Counted from the first letter of the stretch, positions 1 to 8,721 are shown. The stretch is 32,840 nt of DNA from Prevotella sp. CAG:891 (GCA_000437675.1 FR901782.1:1-32840), one strand, 5' to 3'. The notes: generated from the sequence alone by a model not told the origin. Numbers and translations are program-made.

Positions 1-32
1 AATTATATAAAATAATTTTGAACACCTACTTA
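1..32 (+). mobile_element. Right end of a MITE-like element, cut by window start
   Basis: These 32 bases are identical to the right end of the element at 26920-27106 and to the reverse complement of 17815-17846. They end in the terminal sequence CACCTACTTA. The rest of this copy lies outside the window. The end carries TAATTTTG (positions 13-20), which reads outward as a Bacteroidota -7 box. Confidence 0.75.
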
Positions 33-326
33 TCAATCTGCGTGTGCCCGACCCGTTAATCGGGGCTTGGCTGTGGCTGAACAAGTGGAGAAGGAAGGAG
101 GTGTTCAGCATGTGTTGGCCGAGGTTAGTGGGTACGTTTCGCCAACGTGGCGGCAAAAATACACTTTTTATCCAAACACACAAACATTTAGCGAGGTATA
201 TTGCCCTAATTTCATCGTTTTTTAGCCATTTTGAAGCCTAAAAGCAAAAAAAGCGGGCAACGATGCACCTGCACAAGGCGTTGTGCGGTGAAGTGAATGC
301 CAGGCTGCTGCCAGACTGTGTGTGAG
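33..326. other. Non-coding stretch
   Basis: No convincing gene is seen here. A 65-codon open frame from a GTG at 44 has no homologous-looking motif. A T-run on the minus strand near 246-253, preceded by weak inverted repeats (CAACG/CGTTG), may end transcription of the adenosyltransferase gene, but the stem is short. Confidence 0.35.
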
Positions 327-899
327 TTAAGGTTCGGTTGCCGGTACTTCGGGACAGCCGGTGAGTGCATTGATTTTTTTGGCCAGGGCATACAGGTAGT
401 CCGAGAGGCGGTTCACGTAGGCCGGCGTTTCGTAGGCAGAATCAGCCTCGGTTTCGGCTGCATGAAACAGCCCTGCCGACAGCAATTCGCGTTCGAGCCT
501 TCGCACCAGGGTGCGACACACATGGCATTGCGCCGCCAAAGGATGGCCCCCCGGCAGCACGAAGCCGCGAAACGAGGCTGCGTAGTTGGCCGCATAGGCA
601 TCGATGGCCCGTTCGAGCGCAAGGATGTCGGCCTTATCGGGCAAACCCTGCGGCTGGGGCACGGCCGCAGCCAGCGCACCGAGCGCAAAGCATCGGCGTT
701 GGGCGTTCAGGAGCAGCTGTACATCGGGCTGCAGGGCCTCGGCAGGTAACTGCTGGCGCATGAGGGCAAGCAGCCAGCCGATGAACGACGACAGCTCATC
801 GATGGTGCCGACACACACCATGCGCGGATGCGTTTTTGGCACGCGGCTACCGTCGGCCAGGTCGGTTGTGCCGCAGTCGCCTTTGCGAGTGTAGAGCAT
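327..899 (-). CDS. PduO-type ATP:cob(I)alamin adenosyltransferase
   Basis: This enzyme transfers the adenosyl group of ATP to cob(I)alamin, making adenosylcobalamin in the cytoplasm. The 190-residue product starts with YTRKGDCGTTDLADGSRVPK, the N-terminal ATP-binding signature of the PduO family. Further family motifs follow: GTIDELSSFIGW, CRTLVRRLERELL and, near the C-terminus, YVNRLSDYLYALAK. Length fits the family. The ATG at 897-899 begins directly at the signature. It lies 3 nt downstream of the methyltransferase-like gene at 903-1502, so the two are probably one transcription unit. No cobalamin riboswitch was recognised nearby. The family assignment is secure. The usual names are pduO, cobA or cobO depending on annotator, so no symbol is given. 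Confidence 0.93.
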   Translation of the reverse strand: MLYTRKGDCGTTDLADGSRVPKTHPRMVCVGTIDELSSFIGWLLALMRQQLPAEALQPDVQLLLNAQRRCFALGALAAAVPQPQGLPDKADILALERAIDAYAANYAASFRGFVLPGGHPLAAQCHVCRTLVRRLERELLSAGLFHAAETEADSAYETPAYVNRLSDYLYALAKKINALTGCPEVPATEP

Positions 900-902
900 G
901 AG

Positions 903-1502
903 TTAGAAGTAATTGATAAGGTAATGTTCGCGCTGTAAATCAGGGCGGTAAAAGATGAAGCCAAAGTCGCGCAGGTCGAAACTGACGCGAGCCGGTTCAC
1001 ATTCAATGAGTTTTTGCCATTGCGCCCGGCTTTTGGGCGTGTCGATGCCAATGATGACCAGCAGTCCCCCCGGTTTGAGCTGATGCAGCAGAAAGCGTGC
1101 GGCAGACAGGTTGAAATGTGTCACCACCGCCATGTCGACGGTGAAGTCGTCAACCATTTCGCCCCCCTTTACGTTGATATACTCCGTATGCCGACTTCCG
1201 GCCTTGAGGAAATGCAGCATGAGGTCGGAAGCCGAAGCCCCGTACACCAGGCAGCGGTCGGGACGCTGAAAGTTGGCCAGACGGAACAGCAGTTTGTAGT
1301 CCTTGAGCCGGAGCGGCGGCTGTTGGGCACAGGCATAGGCGTGTGCCAGTTCGGCATAGGCATAGTAAACCGCCCGTTCGTAAATAACCCCCGTCACAAA
1401 GCCAAAGGCAAAGGGCGAATGAATGCCGTAGCCACAGCGATGGCGGAAGCGCAGCAACCAGTGCCAGCAGCGCGAAAGGCGTTTGATGAAGGATTCTGTC
1501 AT
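903..1502 (-). CDS. Class I SAM-methyltransferase-like protein, Bacteroidales type
   Basis: The product is about 199 residues from the ATG at 1500-1502 (MTESFIKRLSRCW). An upstream in-frame start at 1583 would add 27 unlike residues. An N-terminal GYGIHSPFAFGFVTGVIYER segment is one I associate with Bacteroidales proteins annotated as SAM-dependent methyltransferases. The middle holds a possible Rossmann-like part: CLVYGASASDLMLHFL, then VDMAVVTHFN, then LKPGGLLVIIGID, which looks like strand 4 and the post-IV loop of class I methyltransferases. The glycine loop is degenerate (YGASAS), so catalytic activity is uncertain. Three nucleotides separate it from the cobalamin adenosyltransferase gene. 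Substrate is unknown, and the pairing alone does not show a corrinoid role. Confidence 0.6.
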   Translation of the reverse strand: MTESFIKRLSRCWHWLLRFRHRCGYGIHSPFAFGFVTGVIYERAVYYAYAELAHAYACAQQPPLRLKDYKLLFRLANFQRPDRCLVYGASASDLMLHFLKAGSRHTEYINVKGGEMVDDFTVDMAVVTHFNLSAARFLLHQLKPGGLLVIIGIDTPKSRAQWQKLIECEPARVSFDLRDFGFIFYRPDLQREHYLINYF

Positions 1503-1689
1503 GAGCAAGATGGAGAAGTTAGCCGAAGCAGCCCACACACACGAAATGCCGGCCATCAACGGTCGGCAGGGCGCTTCATGCAAGCGAAGTTACAATTTTT
1601 TTGTCACTGAAAAGCGTTAGAATGGTGCGTTTCTGACTAATTATTGTTAAACACGGGGCTAAAAAGCATTTTCGAACCCGAATTTGTTG

Positions 1690-1697
1690 TATATTTG
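1690..1697 (+). promoter_or_regulatory. Bacteroidota -7 box upstream of ftsX
   Basis: TATATTTG matches TAnnTTTG. Transcription would begin about 35 nt before the ftsX ATG. No clear TTTG -33 box is found at the usual spacing, so the match is partial. Confidence 0.5.
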
Positions 1698-1740
1698 TAC
1701 GAATATTGCCTTATTGGCTTTTGTAGCAAGAAATAGCTTT

Positions 1741-2634
1741 ATGAGCAAAACACGAAAAAAGAAGCGGCGTGTGGGGCGTTTTGCCACCATCACCACTTGT
1801 ATCAGTACCACCCTTGTGCTGGTTTTATTGGGAACCGTGGTGCTGTTTGTCAGCATAGGCACAAACTTCAGCCGGCAAATACGCCAGGAACTTACCATCG
1901 AAGTGTTGCTGAACGACAGCGTGACGAATGAGCAGATGCTGGCCACCCAGGCCAAACTGCGCCAGGCACCCTACGCCCGCCTGGTTGACTACATTTCGAA
2001 GGAACGAGGCACGCGCGAAATGAACGCGGCGTTGCAGGGTGACCTCGAAACCGACTTTTTGGGCGGAAGCCCCATTCCGGCTGAGTTCGAGGTGTATTTG
2101 AAAGCCGATTATGCCAACCTCGACAGCATAGCCCACTACGAACCCAGCGTGAGGGCTTTGCCGGGCGTGACCGACGTGATTTATCCGCGCGACGTGATGG
2201 GCAACCTTGACCGCACCATCCCCATTGTGGGTGCCGTGTTGCTCGTCGTGGCCGGACTGCTTACACTGGTGTCGTTCTCGCTTATCAATAATATTGTGCG
2301 CATGAACATCTACGCCAACCGTTACAGCATTCACACCATGAAACTGGTGGGTGCCAGCTGGGGCTTTATTCGCCGCCCCTTTATTTGGCAAGCCTTCCGC
2401 ATCGGACTGTTTGCCGCCATACTGGCCGGCGGATTGCTGGGCGGCACACTCTACTATTTGCAGTTTGGCACGGGCGAAGGCGACATTTACCTCAATCAGC
2501 TCGTCACCCCCGAAGTGTGGATAGCCACCATGGGCGTGATATTTGTTTGCGGCATTCTCATCACCATTTGGTGCGCCTACATCTCGGTAAACCGACAGCT
2601 CAATTTGCGCACTGCCGACGTGTATCTGAAGTAG
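1741..2634 (+). CDS. ftsX: Cell division ABC-type permease FtsX
   Basis: FtsX is the membrane partner of the FtsE ATPase and couples division to control of peptidoglycan hydrolases. The 297-residue product has a basic cytoplasmic start (MSKTRKKKRRVGRF) and a first membrane helix near residues 20-45. A periplasmic domain of about 120 residues follows, then three C-terminal helices (VGAVLLVVAGLLTLVSFSLI, the FRIGLFAAILAGGLLGG segment, and the VWIATMGVIFVCGILITIW segment). This is the usual FtsX order. The ATG at 1741 is chosen over a TTG at 1684, which lies within the promoter region. It opens a plus-strand run continuing with the DUF3098 gene and uppP. No ftsE is in the window. Confidence 0.93.
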   Translation: MSKTRKKKRRVGRFATITTCISTTLVLVLLGTVVLFVSIGTNFSRQIRQELTIEVLLNDSVTNEQMLATQAKLRQAPYARLVDYISKERGTREMNAALQGDLETDFLGGSPIPAEFEVYLKADYANLDSIAHYEPSVRALPGVTDVIYPRDVMGNLDRTIPIVGAVLLVVAGLLTLVSFSLINNIVRMNIYANRYSIHTMKLVGASWGFIRRPFIWQAFRIGLFAAILAGGLLGGTLYYLQFGTGEGDIYLNQLVTPEVWIATMGVIFVCGILITIWCAYISVNRQLNLRTADVYLK

Positions 2635-2727
2635 GCCGAACGGCGCAGCAACTGCATTGACCCACCCCTATCCCCGAAAAAAGAAAATACAAAGAACTCT
2701 ATATCTTACCCCACAAAATACGTAAGT

Positions 2728-2991
2728 ATGAACGATTTGAAAAACGAAAGTGCCGAACCGAAAGCACCTGTGAAGCGCGTATTTGCTTTCGATCGCATCA
2801 ATTTCATCCTGCTCGCAGTAGGTATGGCCATTGTGATTATCGGCATGGTGCTGATGTCGGGTAGCGGTTCGAACGAAACCACGTTCAACCCCGAAATTTT
2901 CAGCGCACAGCGCATCAAGGTGGCCCCAGCCGTATGCCTTTTCGGCTATCTGTTTATCATCTATGGCATTATGCGTAAACCCCGTAACTAA
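2728..2991 (+). CDS. DUF3098 family small membrane protein
   Basis: This 87-residue protein has a charged N-terminus (MNDLKNESAEPKAPVKRV). Two membrane segments follow: INFILLAVGMAIVIIGMVLM near residues 28-47 and the VAPAVCLFGYLFIIYGIM stretch near 66-83. The GSGSNETTFNPEIFSAQRIKV loop between them is the DUF3098 hallmark as I recall it. It sits between ftsX and uppP, as commonly seen in Bacteroidales. A link to division or envelope assembly is inferred only from this position. No function is established for the family to my knowledge. Confidence 0.88.
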   Translation: MNDLKNESAEPKAPVKRVFAFDRINFILLAVGMAIVIIGMVLMSGSGSNETTFNPEIFSAQRIKVAPAVCLFGYLFIIYGIMRKPRN

Positions 2992-3021
2992 CTCATACAC
3001 ATTTTCTACATACTGTAAATA

Positions 3022-3864
3022 ATGAACTGGATAGAAGCCATTATTATAGCCATCGTTGAAGGGCTTACCGAATTTCTGCCCGTATCGTCAACGGGGCACA
3101 TGATTATTACCGAAAGTCTGCTCAACGTGGAGCACGACGCCTTTGTCAAGGCATTTACCGTAATCATTCAGTTTGGTGCCATTCTTTCGGTGGTATGCCT
3201 GTACTGGCGCAAGTTTTTCTACCCCGAAACCATGCAAACCAAGGGTTACACCTGGTGGCAAGCCATTTGGCGCTTTTACCTCAAGCTCATTGTCGGCGTG
3301 CTGCCCGCTGTGGTACTCGGCCTGACGTTCAACGACTTTATCGAATCGAACCTCGGCAATGTCAACCTCGTAGCCGTGATGCTCATCGTCGGCGGTGTGT
3401 TCATGCTGTTCTGCGACAAAATATTCAATAAAGGTTCCGAAAACACAGCCCTGACCTACAAGCGCGCCTTTATCATCGGTTGCGTGCAGTGCATTTCGAT
3501 GATACCCGGTGTGTCGCGCTCCATGGCCACGATTGTCGGCGGTATGTCGCAGCGCCTCACCCGCAAGGCCGCAGCCGAATTCAGTTTCTTCCTGGCTGTG
3601 CCCACCATGTTTGGCGCTACCTGCCTCGAAACCTACAAACTCATCAGCCACGGCGAGGGCAATATCCTGACGCAGGGCAACAACCTTTCGATGCTGTTAT
3701 TAGGTTCGGTGGTATCGTTCATTGTGGCCATTGCCGCCATCAAATATTTCATCAGCTATGTCACGAAGTACGGCTTCGTAGCCTTTGGTTGGTACCGCAT
3801 CATCGTGGGCGCCGCCATTTTGCTGATGGGTGCCATGGGCATGGATTTGGCCATGGTTGACTAA
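3022..3864 (+). CDS. uppP: Undecaprenyl-diphosphatase UppP (BacA)
   Basis: UppP removes a phosphate from undecaprenyl diphosphate, recycling the lipid carrier for peptidoglycan and surface polysaccharides. Overexpression in other bacteria gives bacitracin resistance. The 280-residue, multi-helix product carries both family signatures. The N-terminal EGLTEFLPVSSTGH (residues 14-27) includes the catalytic glutamate region. PGVSRSMATIVGG (residues about 162-174) contains the conserved serine and arginine. Length fits the family. It begins 30 nt after the DUF3098 gene and is followed 59 nt later by truB, so the run is probably co-transcribed. Confidence 0.96.
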   Translation: MNWIEAIIIAIVEGLTEFLPVSSTGHMIITESLLNVEHDAFVKAFTVIIQFGAILSVVCLYWRKFFYPETMQTKGYTWWQAIWRFYLKLIVGVLPAVVLGLTFNDFIESNLGNVNLVAVMLIVGGVFMLFCDKIFNKGSENTALTYKRAFIIGCVQCISMIPGVSRSMATIVGGMSQRLTRKAAAEFSFFLAVPTMFGATCLETYKLISHGEGNILTQGNNLSMLLLGSVVSFIVAIAAIKYFISYVTKYGFVAFGWYRIIVGAAILLMGAMGMDLAMVD

Positions 3865-3923
3865 CCGATTCTCCTTGATAATCAGTCATTACATTACAGA
3901 CAAATACTAACAGTGCCGACCGC

Positions 3924-4727
3924 ATGACACAGAAGCAGACGCAACCCATTCACACCCTCACACCCACCGACCTTACGCAAGCCCGTGAAGCCATCGACGC
4001 CTGGTACGAAGCCGACGGAAACCGCGCTATGCCCGCCCTCGTGGCAGCATTCGACAAGCCCTACGGCATGACCTCCTTTCAGCTCGTGGCACGCGTGCGC
4101 CGACTGCTCACCCAGTACTGGCAGGTGAAGAAGGTGAAAATTGGCCATGCCGGCACACTCGACCCCCTGGCTACCGGTGTACTCGTGATGTGCACCGGAA
4201 AGGCTACGAAGTGCATTGAGCAGTTGCAGGCCGGCGTCAAGGAATACTATGCCACGCTGAAACTCGGAGCCACGACCCCCAGTTTCGACCTGGAGCACCC
4301 TATCGACGCTACCTACCCCACCGAACACATCACCGAAGCCGAAGTGCGCCGCGTACTCAGCACCTTCAAGGGCGAAATCATGCAAGTGCCTCCCGTTTAT
4401 TCAGCCTGCAAGGTTGAAGGAAAACGCGCCTACGACCTGGCCCGCAAAGGACAGGCCGAAACCGTGGAACTCAAGGCAAAACCCCTGCGCATCGACGAAA
4501 TTGAACTTACTGAGTGCCATCTCGACACCCAGGAAATCACCATTCGCGTGGTGTGCTCAAAAGGTACCTATATCCGCGCCCTGGCTCGCGACATCGGCGT
4601 GGCACTCGGAAGCGGAGCGCACCTCACGGCCTTGCGCCGTACCCGCGTGGGTTACTTTACCGAAGCGCACACCTTCGATACCGACCGCTTCGAAGCATTG
4701 CTCAATGAAATGAAGGAGAAACAGTAG
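3924..4727 (+). CDS. truB: tRNA pseudouridine-55 synthase TruB
   Basis: TruB isomerises uridine 55 in the T-loop of tRNA. The motif GHAGTLDPLATGVL contains the catalytic aspartate. KPYGMTSFQ, KEYYATLKLGATTPSFD, QVPPVYSACKVEGKRAYDLAR and VCSKGTYIRALARDIG follow in the family order. From the ATG at 3924 the protein has 267 residues, including about 40 residues before the DKPYGMTSF motif. TruB usually starts only a few residues before that motif. A second ATG at 4029 would give a 232-residue protein of normal layout, so the true start is uncertain. It lies between uppP and queA. Confidence 0.95.
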   Translation: MTQKQTQPIHTLTPTDLTQAREAIDAWYEADGNRAMPALVAAFDKPYGMTSFQLVARVRRLLTQYWQVKKVKIGHAGTLDPLATGVLVMCTGKATKCIEQLQAGVKEYYATLKLGATTPSFDLEHPIDATYPTEHITEAEVRRVLSTFKGEIMQVPPVYSACKVEGKRAYDLARKGQAETVELKAKPLRIDEIELTECHLDTQEITIRVVCSKGTYIRALARDIGVALGSGAHLTALRRTRVGYFTEAHTFDTDRFEALLNEMKEKQ

Positions 4728-4868
4728 CGTTGAAGTTTTCACGGCTTTGCTGTTTCACACCACTCCGTTCCGAAATAGTTTAACCGAATCAAAGTACGGC
4801 CATGTGCTGCGGCTTTCGTTAGTCGTACAGATGGTATATACACATTCCTACAAAAATACAGAAGTTCT

Positions 4869-5921
4869 ATGAAGCTCTCACAATTCAAATTCAAGCTCCC
4901 CGAGGAAAAGATTGCAAAATATCCGGCTCCCCACCGCGATGAGAGCAGAATGCTCGTGCTGCACAGAAAAACGGGCGAAATCGAACACCTGATGTTCAAG
5001 GACATCCTGACCTTTTTCGATGAACACGACGTGTTTGTGTTTAACGACACCAAGGTATTTCCCGCACGCCTTTACGGTAACAAGGAAAAAACAGGCGCAC
5101 GCATCGAAGTGTTCTTGCTGCGCGAATTGAACCAGGAACTGCGCCTGTGGGACGTACTCGTTGACCCGGCCCGTAAAATCAGAATTGGCAACAAACTTTA
5201 CTTTGGCGAGGACAACTCTATCGTGGCCGAAGTAATCGACAATACCACCAGCCGAGGCCGTACGCTGCGTTTCCTTTACGACGGCGACCACGATGAATTC
5301 AAACGCTCACTCTATGCTCTGGGCGAATCGCCCGTGCCCCGCTTCGTGGGTCGCGAAAGCGAACCCGAGGATATGGAACGCTTCCAGTGCATCTTTGCCA
5401 AGCACGAAGGTGCCGTAACTGCCCCCACGGCCGGTATGCACTTCTCGCGCGAAATGATGAAGCGACTCGAAATCCGCGGCATCGACATGGCCTTCCTCAC
5501 CCTGCACTGCGGCTTAGGAAACTTCCGCAACACCGACGTGGAAGACCTTACGAAGCACAAAATGGACTCGGAACAGATGTTTGTCAACGAAGAATGCTGC
5601 CGCATTGTCAACAAGGCCAAGGACGAAGAACGCAAGGTTGTGGCTATCGGCACCACCGTGCAGCGCGCCCTCGAAGCTTCGTGCAGCACCGACAACCGCA
5701 TCAAGGAGTTTGAAGGATGGACCAACAAATTCATCTTCCCCCCTTACGAGTTCCATGTGGCAGATGCCATGCTCGTCAACTTCTACCTGCCCTACTCAAC
5801 CCTCCTCATGCTCACAGCAGCCTTTGGCGGTTACGAGTACACCATGAATGCCTACCACGAAGCCCTGAAGCACGACTATCGCTTCGGCCCCTTCGGCGAC
5901 TGTATGCTTATTCTTGATTAA
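4869..5921 (+). CDS. queA: S-adenosylmethionine:tRNA ribosyltransferase-isomerase QueA
   Basis: QueA moves the ribosyl part of SAM to 7-aminomethyl-7-deazaguanine in tRNA, forming epoxyqueuosine. The 350-residue product starts MKLSQFKFKLPEEKIAKYPAPHRDESRML and contains VFNDTKVFPARLYGNK. Later come EGAVTAPTAGMHFSREMMKRL, LTLHCGLGNFRNTDVEDLTKHKMDSE and a C-terminal PYSTLLMLTAAFGGYE. These are the standard QueA blocks, and the length matches the family. It follows truB, so two tRNA-modification genes are adjacent. The ATG at 4869 begins right at the conserved N-terminus. Confidence 0.97.
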   Translation: MKLSQFKFKLPEEKIAKYPAPHRDESRMLVLHRKTGEIEHLMFKDILTFFDEHDVFVFNDTKVFPARLYGNKEKTGARIEVFLLRELNQELRLWDVLVDPARKIRIGNKLYFGEDNSIVAEVIDNTTSRGRTLRFLYDGDHDEFKRSLYALGESPVPRFVGRESEPEDMERFQCIFAKHEGAVTAPTAGMHFSREMMKRLEIRGIDMAFLTLHCGLGNFRNTDVEDLTKHKMDSEQMFVNEECCRIVNKAKDEERKVVAIGTTVQRALEASCSTDNRIKEFEGWTNKFIFPPYEFHVADAMLVNFYLPYSTLLMLTAAFGGYEYTMNAYHEALKHDYRFGPFGDCMLILD

Positions 5922-5990
5922 GCAGGTGTCTGACTAATTCCTTACAGCCACAGCCATCGTGTGCTAACCGCAAGAAATAACTTACTGAAT

Positions 5991-6038
5991 ACTCCCCCCT
6001 GCATTGTTCACACTTGATTGCAACTGGCAGGGGGGAGT
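5991..6038 (+). terminator. GC-rich hairpin between queA and folK
   Basis: The arms ACTCCCCCCTGC (5991-6002) and GCAGGGGGGAGT (6027-6038) are perfectly complementary over 12 bp with a 24-nt loop. No T-run follows, so a simple intrinsic terminator is not proven. An attenuator, a processing site or an mRNA stabiliser are alternatives. Confidence 0.5.
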
Positions 6039-6088
6039 GTTGCTATGTGTATGCTGCTCATACCGTAAGTACCACAAATCCAAGCATC

Positions 6089-7012
6089 ATGTTCACCTAT
6101 TATCTGTCGCTCGGAACCAATTTAGGCAACCGAACCGAAAATATTGACTGCGCCATCGACCTGCTCACCCACCGTGTAGGCAAGCCCGTCAGCCGTTCAG
6201 CCCTTTACGACACCGCCCCCGTCGGTTTTGCCTCGGCCAACCGTTTTCTCAATGCCGCCGTGGTGCTTCGCAGCCGCCTCACCCCCGACGAAGTGCTGCA
6301 AGCCACCCAACTCATCGAACGCGAAATGGGCCGCACCCACAAATCAACCGACAATGGCTACACCGACCGCATCATCGACATTGACATCCTACTGGCCGAA
6401 ACCCCCGAAACACCCCAGACACCCCACCTCGTCATCGACACCCCACAGTTCTGTCTGCCCCACAAGCACCTGGCCGAACGCCGCTTTGTGCTTGAGCCAT
6501 TGGCCGAAATAGCCCCCGAAGCCTGGCATCCCCTGCTGCAATGCACCGTCAGTCAGCTGCTCGATGTGCTCAACACCGCCCACATCGCCCCCCTCCGTCC
6601 CGACGACGTGACCGACCACACCGCTGCCCAAATCAATGCCCTGTTGCCCCAGCTCTCGGCCAAAGCCACCCCGCTCCGCGCCGAAGCCCTGCGCCAAATT
6701 GTGTCGCGCCCCAACGTAAGACTCTATGTGCTGCACGACGAATGCGCCCAACTTTGCGGCATGGCCACGCTTACCCTCGATGCCCTCGTCACCGGTACCA
6801 AAGCCTGGGTTGAAGATGTCGTTGTGAGTCAAACTTGTCGCGGTCGCGGCTACGGAAGCCAGCTCATTTCCCACCTTGTGGCCGAAGCCAAGGCCCATGG
6901 TGCAGCCAGTGTCAACCTCACCTCGCGCCCCGAACGCGAAGCCGCCAACCGCCTGTATCGCCGCCTCGGTTTCGTACAGCGACAAACCAACGTCTATAAA
7001 CTCACCCTGTAA
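6089..7012 (+). CDS. folK: Fusion: HPPK (FolK) with C-terminal GNAT acetyltransferase
   Basis: Residues 1-160 form 6-hydroxymethyl-7,8-dihydropterin pyrophosphokinase, a folate pathway enzyme. They contain LSLGTNLGNR, the YDTAPVGFASANRFLNAAVVL segment, GYTDRIIDIDILL (metal-binding aspartates 97 and 99) and LPHKHLAERRFVLEPLAEIAP. After a proline- and alanine-rich linker, residues about 175-307 form an N-acetyltransferase domain. It carries the acetyl-CoA loop RGRGYGSQL (251-259) and a C-terminal AANRLYRRLGFVQRQTNVYKLTL. The 307-residue frame is uninterrupted. The ATG at 6089 opens at the HPPK start; a TTG at 6014 would add 25 residues that lie over a hairpin. Standalone FolK is usually about 150-160 residues, so the fusion is unusual. 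The acetyl acceptor is unknown. Confidence 0.92.
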   Translation: MFTYYLSLGTNLGNRTENIDCAIDLLTHRVGKPVSRSALYDTAPVGFASANRFLNAAVVLRSRLTPDEVLQATQLIEREMGRTHKSTDNGYTDRIIDIDILLAETPETPQTPHLVIDTPQFCLPHKHLAERRFVLEPLAEIAPEAWHPLLQCTVSQLLDVLNTAHIAPLRPDDVTDHTAAQINALLPQLSAKATPLRAEALRQIVSRPNVRLYVLHDECAQLCGMATLTLDALVTGTKAWVEDVVVSQTCRGRGYGSQLISHLVAEAKAHGAASVNLTSRPEREAANRLYRRLGFVQRQTNVYKLTL

Positions 7013-7148
7013 ACAGCTGCTTTTTTTGCTGACATAAGCCATGCATACCTGTTTCCCGAAAAATTGATGCAAAAATACTTACTTGCCTACAGTCGCTACT
7101 TCAGAACCGCCTGCTCAGCCTTTCATCGCTCCATCCCGAACCCACTCC

Positions 7149-8618
7149 ATGACCCACTATCGCCAACTCTTTAAATCGACCGGCCTTCTCGGCAGCGTGC
7201 AAGTGCTTTCGGTGCTCACCGGCGTGGTGCGCAACAAGGTGGCCGCCCTGTTCATCGGCACCGCCGGTATCGGTTTGGTCGACCTTTTCAGCCGCACCAT
7301 TGACCTCGTGTGCAACGCCACCAATTTCGGCCTCTCGCTCAGTGCCGTACGTCGGCTTTCCGAGGTCTACAATGCCGAGAGCGAAGCACAGCCCGGCGTA
7401 TCTCCGGCAAGTCTGCCCCAAACCGTTTCCCAGGCCCGCCTCATTCGCACCTGGGTGCTGCTCACCGCCCTGCTCGGCACCCTCATTTGCCTCAGTTTTG
7501 CCCCCCTCATCAGTCGTACCGTAGCCGGTTCATCGGCCTACACCGCCTCGTTCATGCAGTTGTCGCTCGCAGTAGGCTTTGCCACCCTTACCGGCGGTGA
7601 AATAGCCCTGCTCCGCGCCCTGCGCCGCCTCAAAAGTCTGGCCCAAGCCTCCGCCCTTGGTGCCCTCGGCGCCTTAGTGGTGAGCGTGCCTTGCTATGTG
7701 CTGTTCGGCCTGCGCGGCATTGTTCCCGTGCTGCTCGTCACCTCCGCCCTGCTCTTCGCCCTCAATCTGCGCGCCTCGGTCCGCCTTCTCCCCTACCGCC
7801 TAGGCAGTTTCCGCCCCGGCTATCTGTGCCTCGGTTTGCCGCTCATCAAGTTGGGCACCGCCTATATCTTGGCCGGCGTGATGACCTCGGGCGCCGAAAT
7901 GCTCATACGTGCCGCCCTTATGGATTCGCCCCGTGGCGTAGCCGAAATCGGCCTGTATGCCGCCGGCTACACCCTCACCGTGAGCTACGCCCGCATTATT
8001 TTTTCGGCCATGGATGCCGACTTCTTTCCCCGCCTTTCGGTAGTGGTGAACAACCGCCGCGCCATGAACTTGGCTATCAACCGCCAAATCAACGTGCTCG
8101 CTGTGCTTATGTCGCCCTTTCTCGTGCTGTTTGGCCTGGCGCTCCCCCTCATCACCCGGATACTCTACACGGCCGACTTTCTGCCCATTCTGCCCATGGT
8201 GCTTTGCGCCGCCCCCTGCATGTTCTTCAAGGCCATTTACACCCCCATCGCCTATATTCCCCTGGCTCGCGGCGACTCATTCACCTACATGGTGCTCGAA
8301 CTGGCCTACGACGTTCTGTTCTGCGCCCTTGTCATTCTCGGCTACAGCCGCTATGGCCTTGTCGGTGCCGGCCTCGGCCTTTCGTTAGCTCATTTGCTCG
8401 ACTTTTTCCTCATTTACGTTGTGTTCTCGCGTCGCTACGGCTACCGCATGAACCGCGCCACCTTACAGCGCGCCCTGCTCTTGCTCGGTTTGCTGCTCAG
8501 CGGCTTGGGCGTGTCGGCCCTGCCCACGTTGTGGCTCAAGGTGCCGCTCGGCCTGTTGGTGCTCGGTTTGCTGGTGCCCGTTGTCTGGCCCGTGCTGCGC
8601 CAAATACGCAAACGCTGA
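7149..8618 (+). CDS. Wzx-like polysaccharide flippase (MOP/MATE superfamily)
   Basis: The predicted 489-residue inner-membrane protein has about 12 or more hydrophobic segments. The start MTHYRQLFKSTGLLGSVQVLSVLTGVVRNKVAALFIGTAGIGL resembles O-antigen translocases (Wzx or RfbX), which flip lipid-linked sugar repeat units across the inner membrane. GTAGIGLVDLF and the later GLVGAGLGLSLAHLLDFFLIYVVF fit this family. The ATG at 7149 is preferred over a TTG at 7083, which gives a proline-rich non-conserved extension. It follows folK by about 140 nt. No glycosyltransferases lie nearby, so its substrate cannot be inferred. Confidence 0.82.
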   Translation: MTHYRQLFKSTGLLGSVQVLSVLTGVVRNKVAALFIGTAGIGLVDLFSRTIDLVCNATNFGLSLSAVRRLSEVYNAESEAQPGVSPASLPQTVSQARLIRTWVLLTALLGTLICLSFAPLISRTVAGSSAYTASFMQLSLAVGFATLTGGEIALLRALRRLKSLAQASALGALGALVVSVPCYVLFGLRGIVPVLLVTSALLFALNLRASVRLLPYRLGSFRPGYLCLGLPLIKLGTAYILAGVMTSGAEMLIRAALMDSPRGVAEIGLYAAGYTLTVSYARIIFSAMDADFFPRLSVVVNNRRAMNLAINRQINVLAVLMSPFLVLFGLALPLITRILYTADFLPILPMVLCAAPCMFFKAIYTPIAYIPLARGDSFTYMVLELAYDVLFCALVILGYSRYGLVGAGLGLSLAHLLDFFLIYVVFSRRYGYRMNRATLQRALLLLGLLLSGLGVSALPTLWLKVPLGLLVLGLLVPVVWPVLRQIRKR

Positions 8619-8721
8619 TTGCTGCCCTGCTTCTTCGGGGGCAAAGGAGAGTGTAAATCTCATAGCAAACCGACAAAATTTGCGAACGCACAGGGGTGGT
8701 ATGTGCTCAATATGTCAAAAA

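Noticed and set aside
240..326. Cobalamin riboswitch linked to the adenosyltransferase
   Set aside because: The stretch lies downstream of that gene and lacks the riboswitch's conserved boxes.
297..749. A 150-codon plus-strand frame
   Set aside because: It lies antisense to the clear cobalamin adenosyltransferase gene and has no recognisable motif; long antisense frames are common in this base composition.
7691..8656. A 321-codon plus-strand frame
   Set aside because: It is a shifted frame within the flippase gene, Arg- and Pro-rich with no domain.
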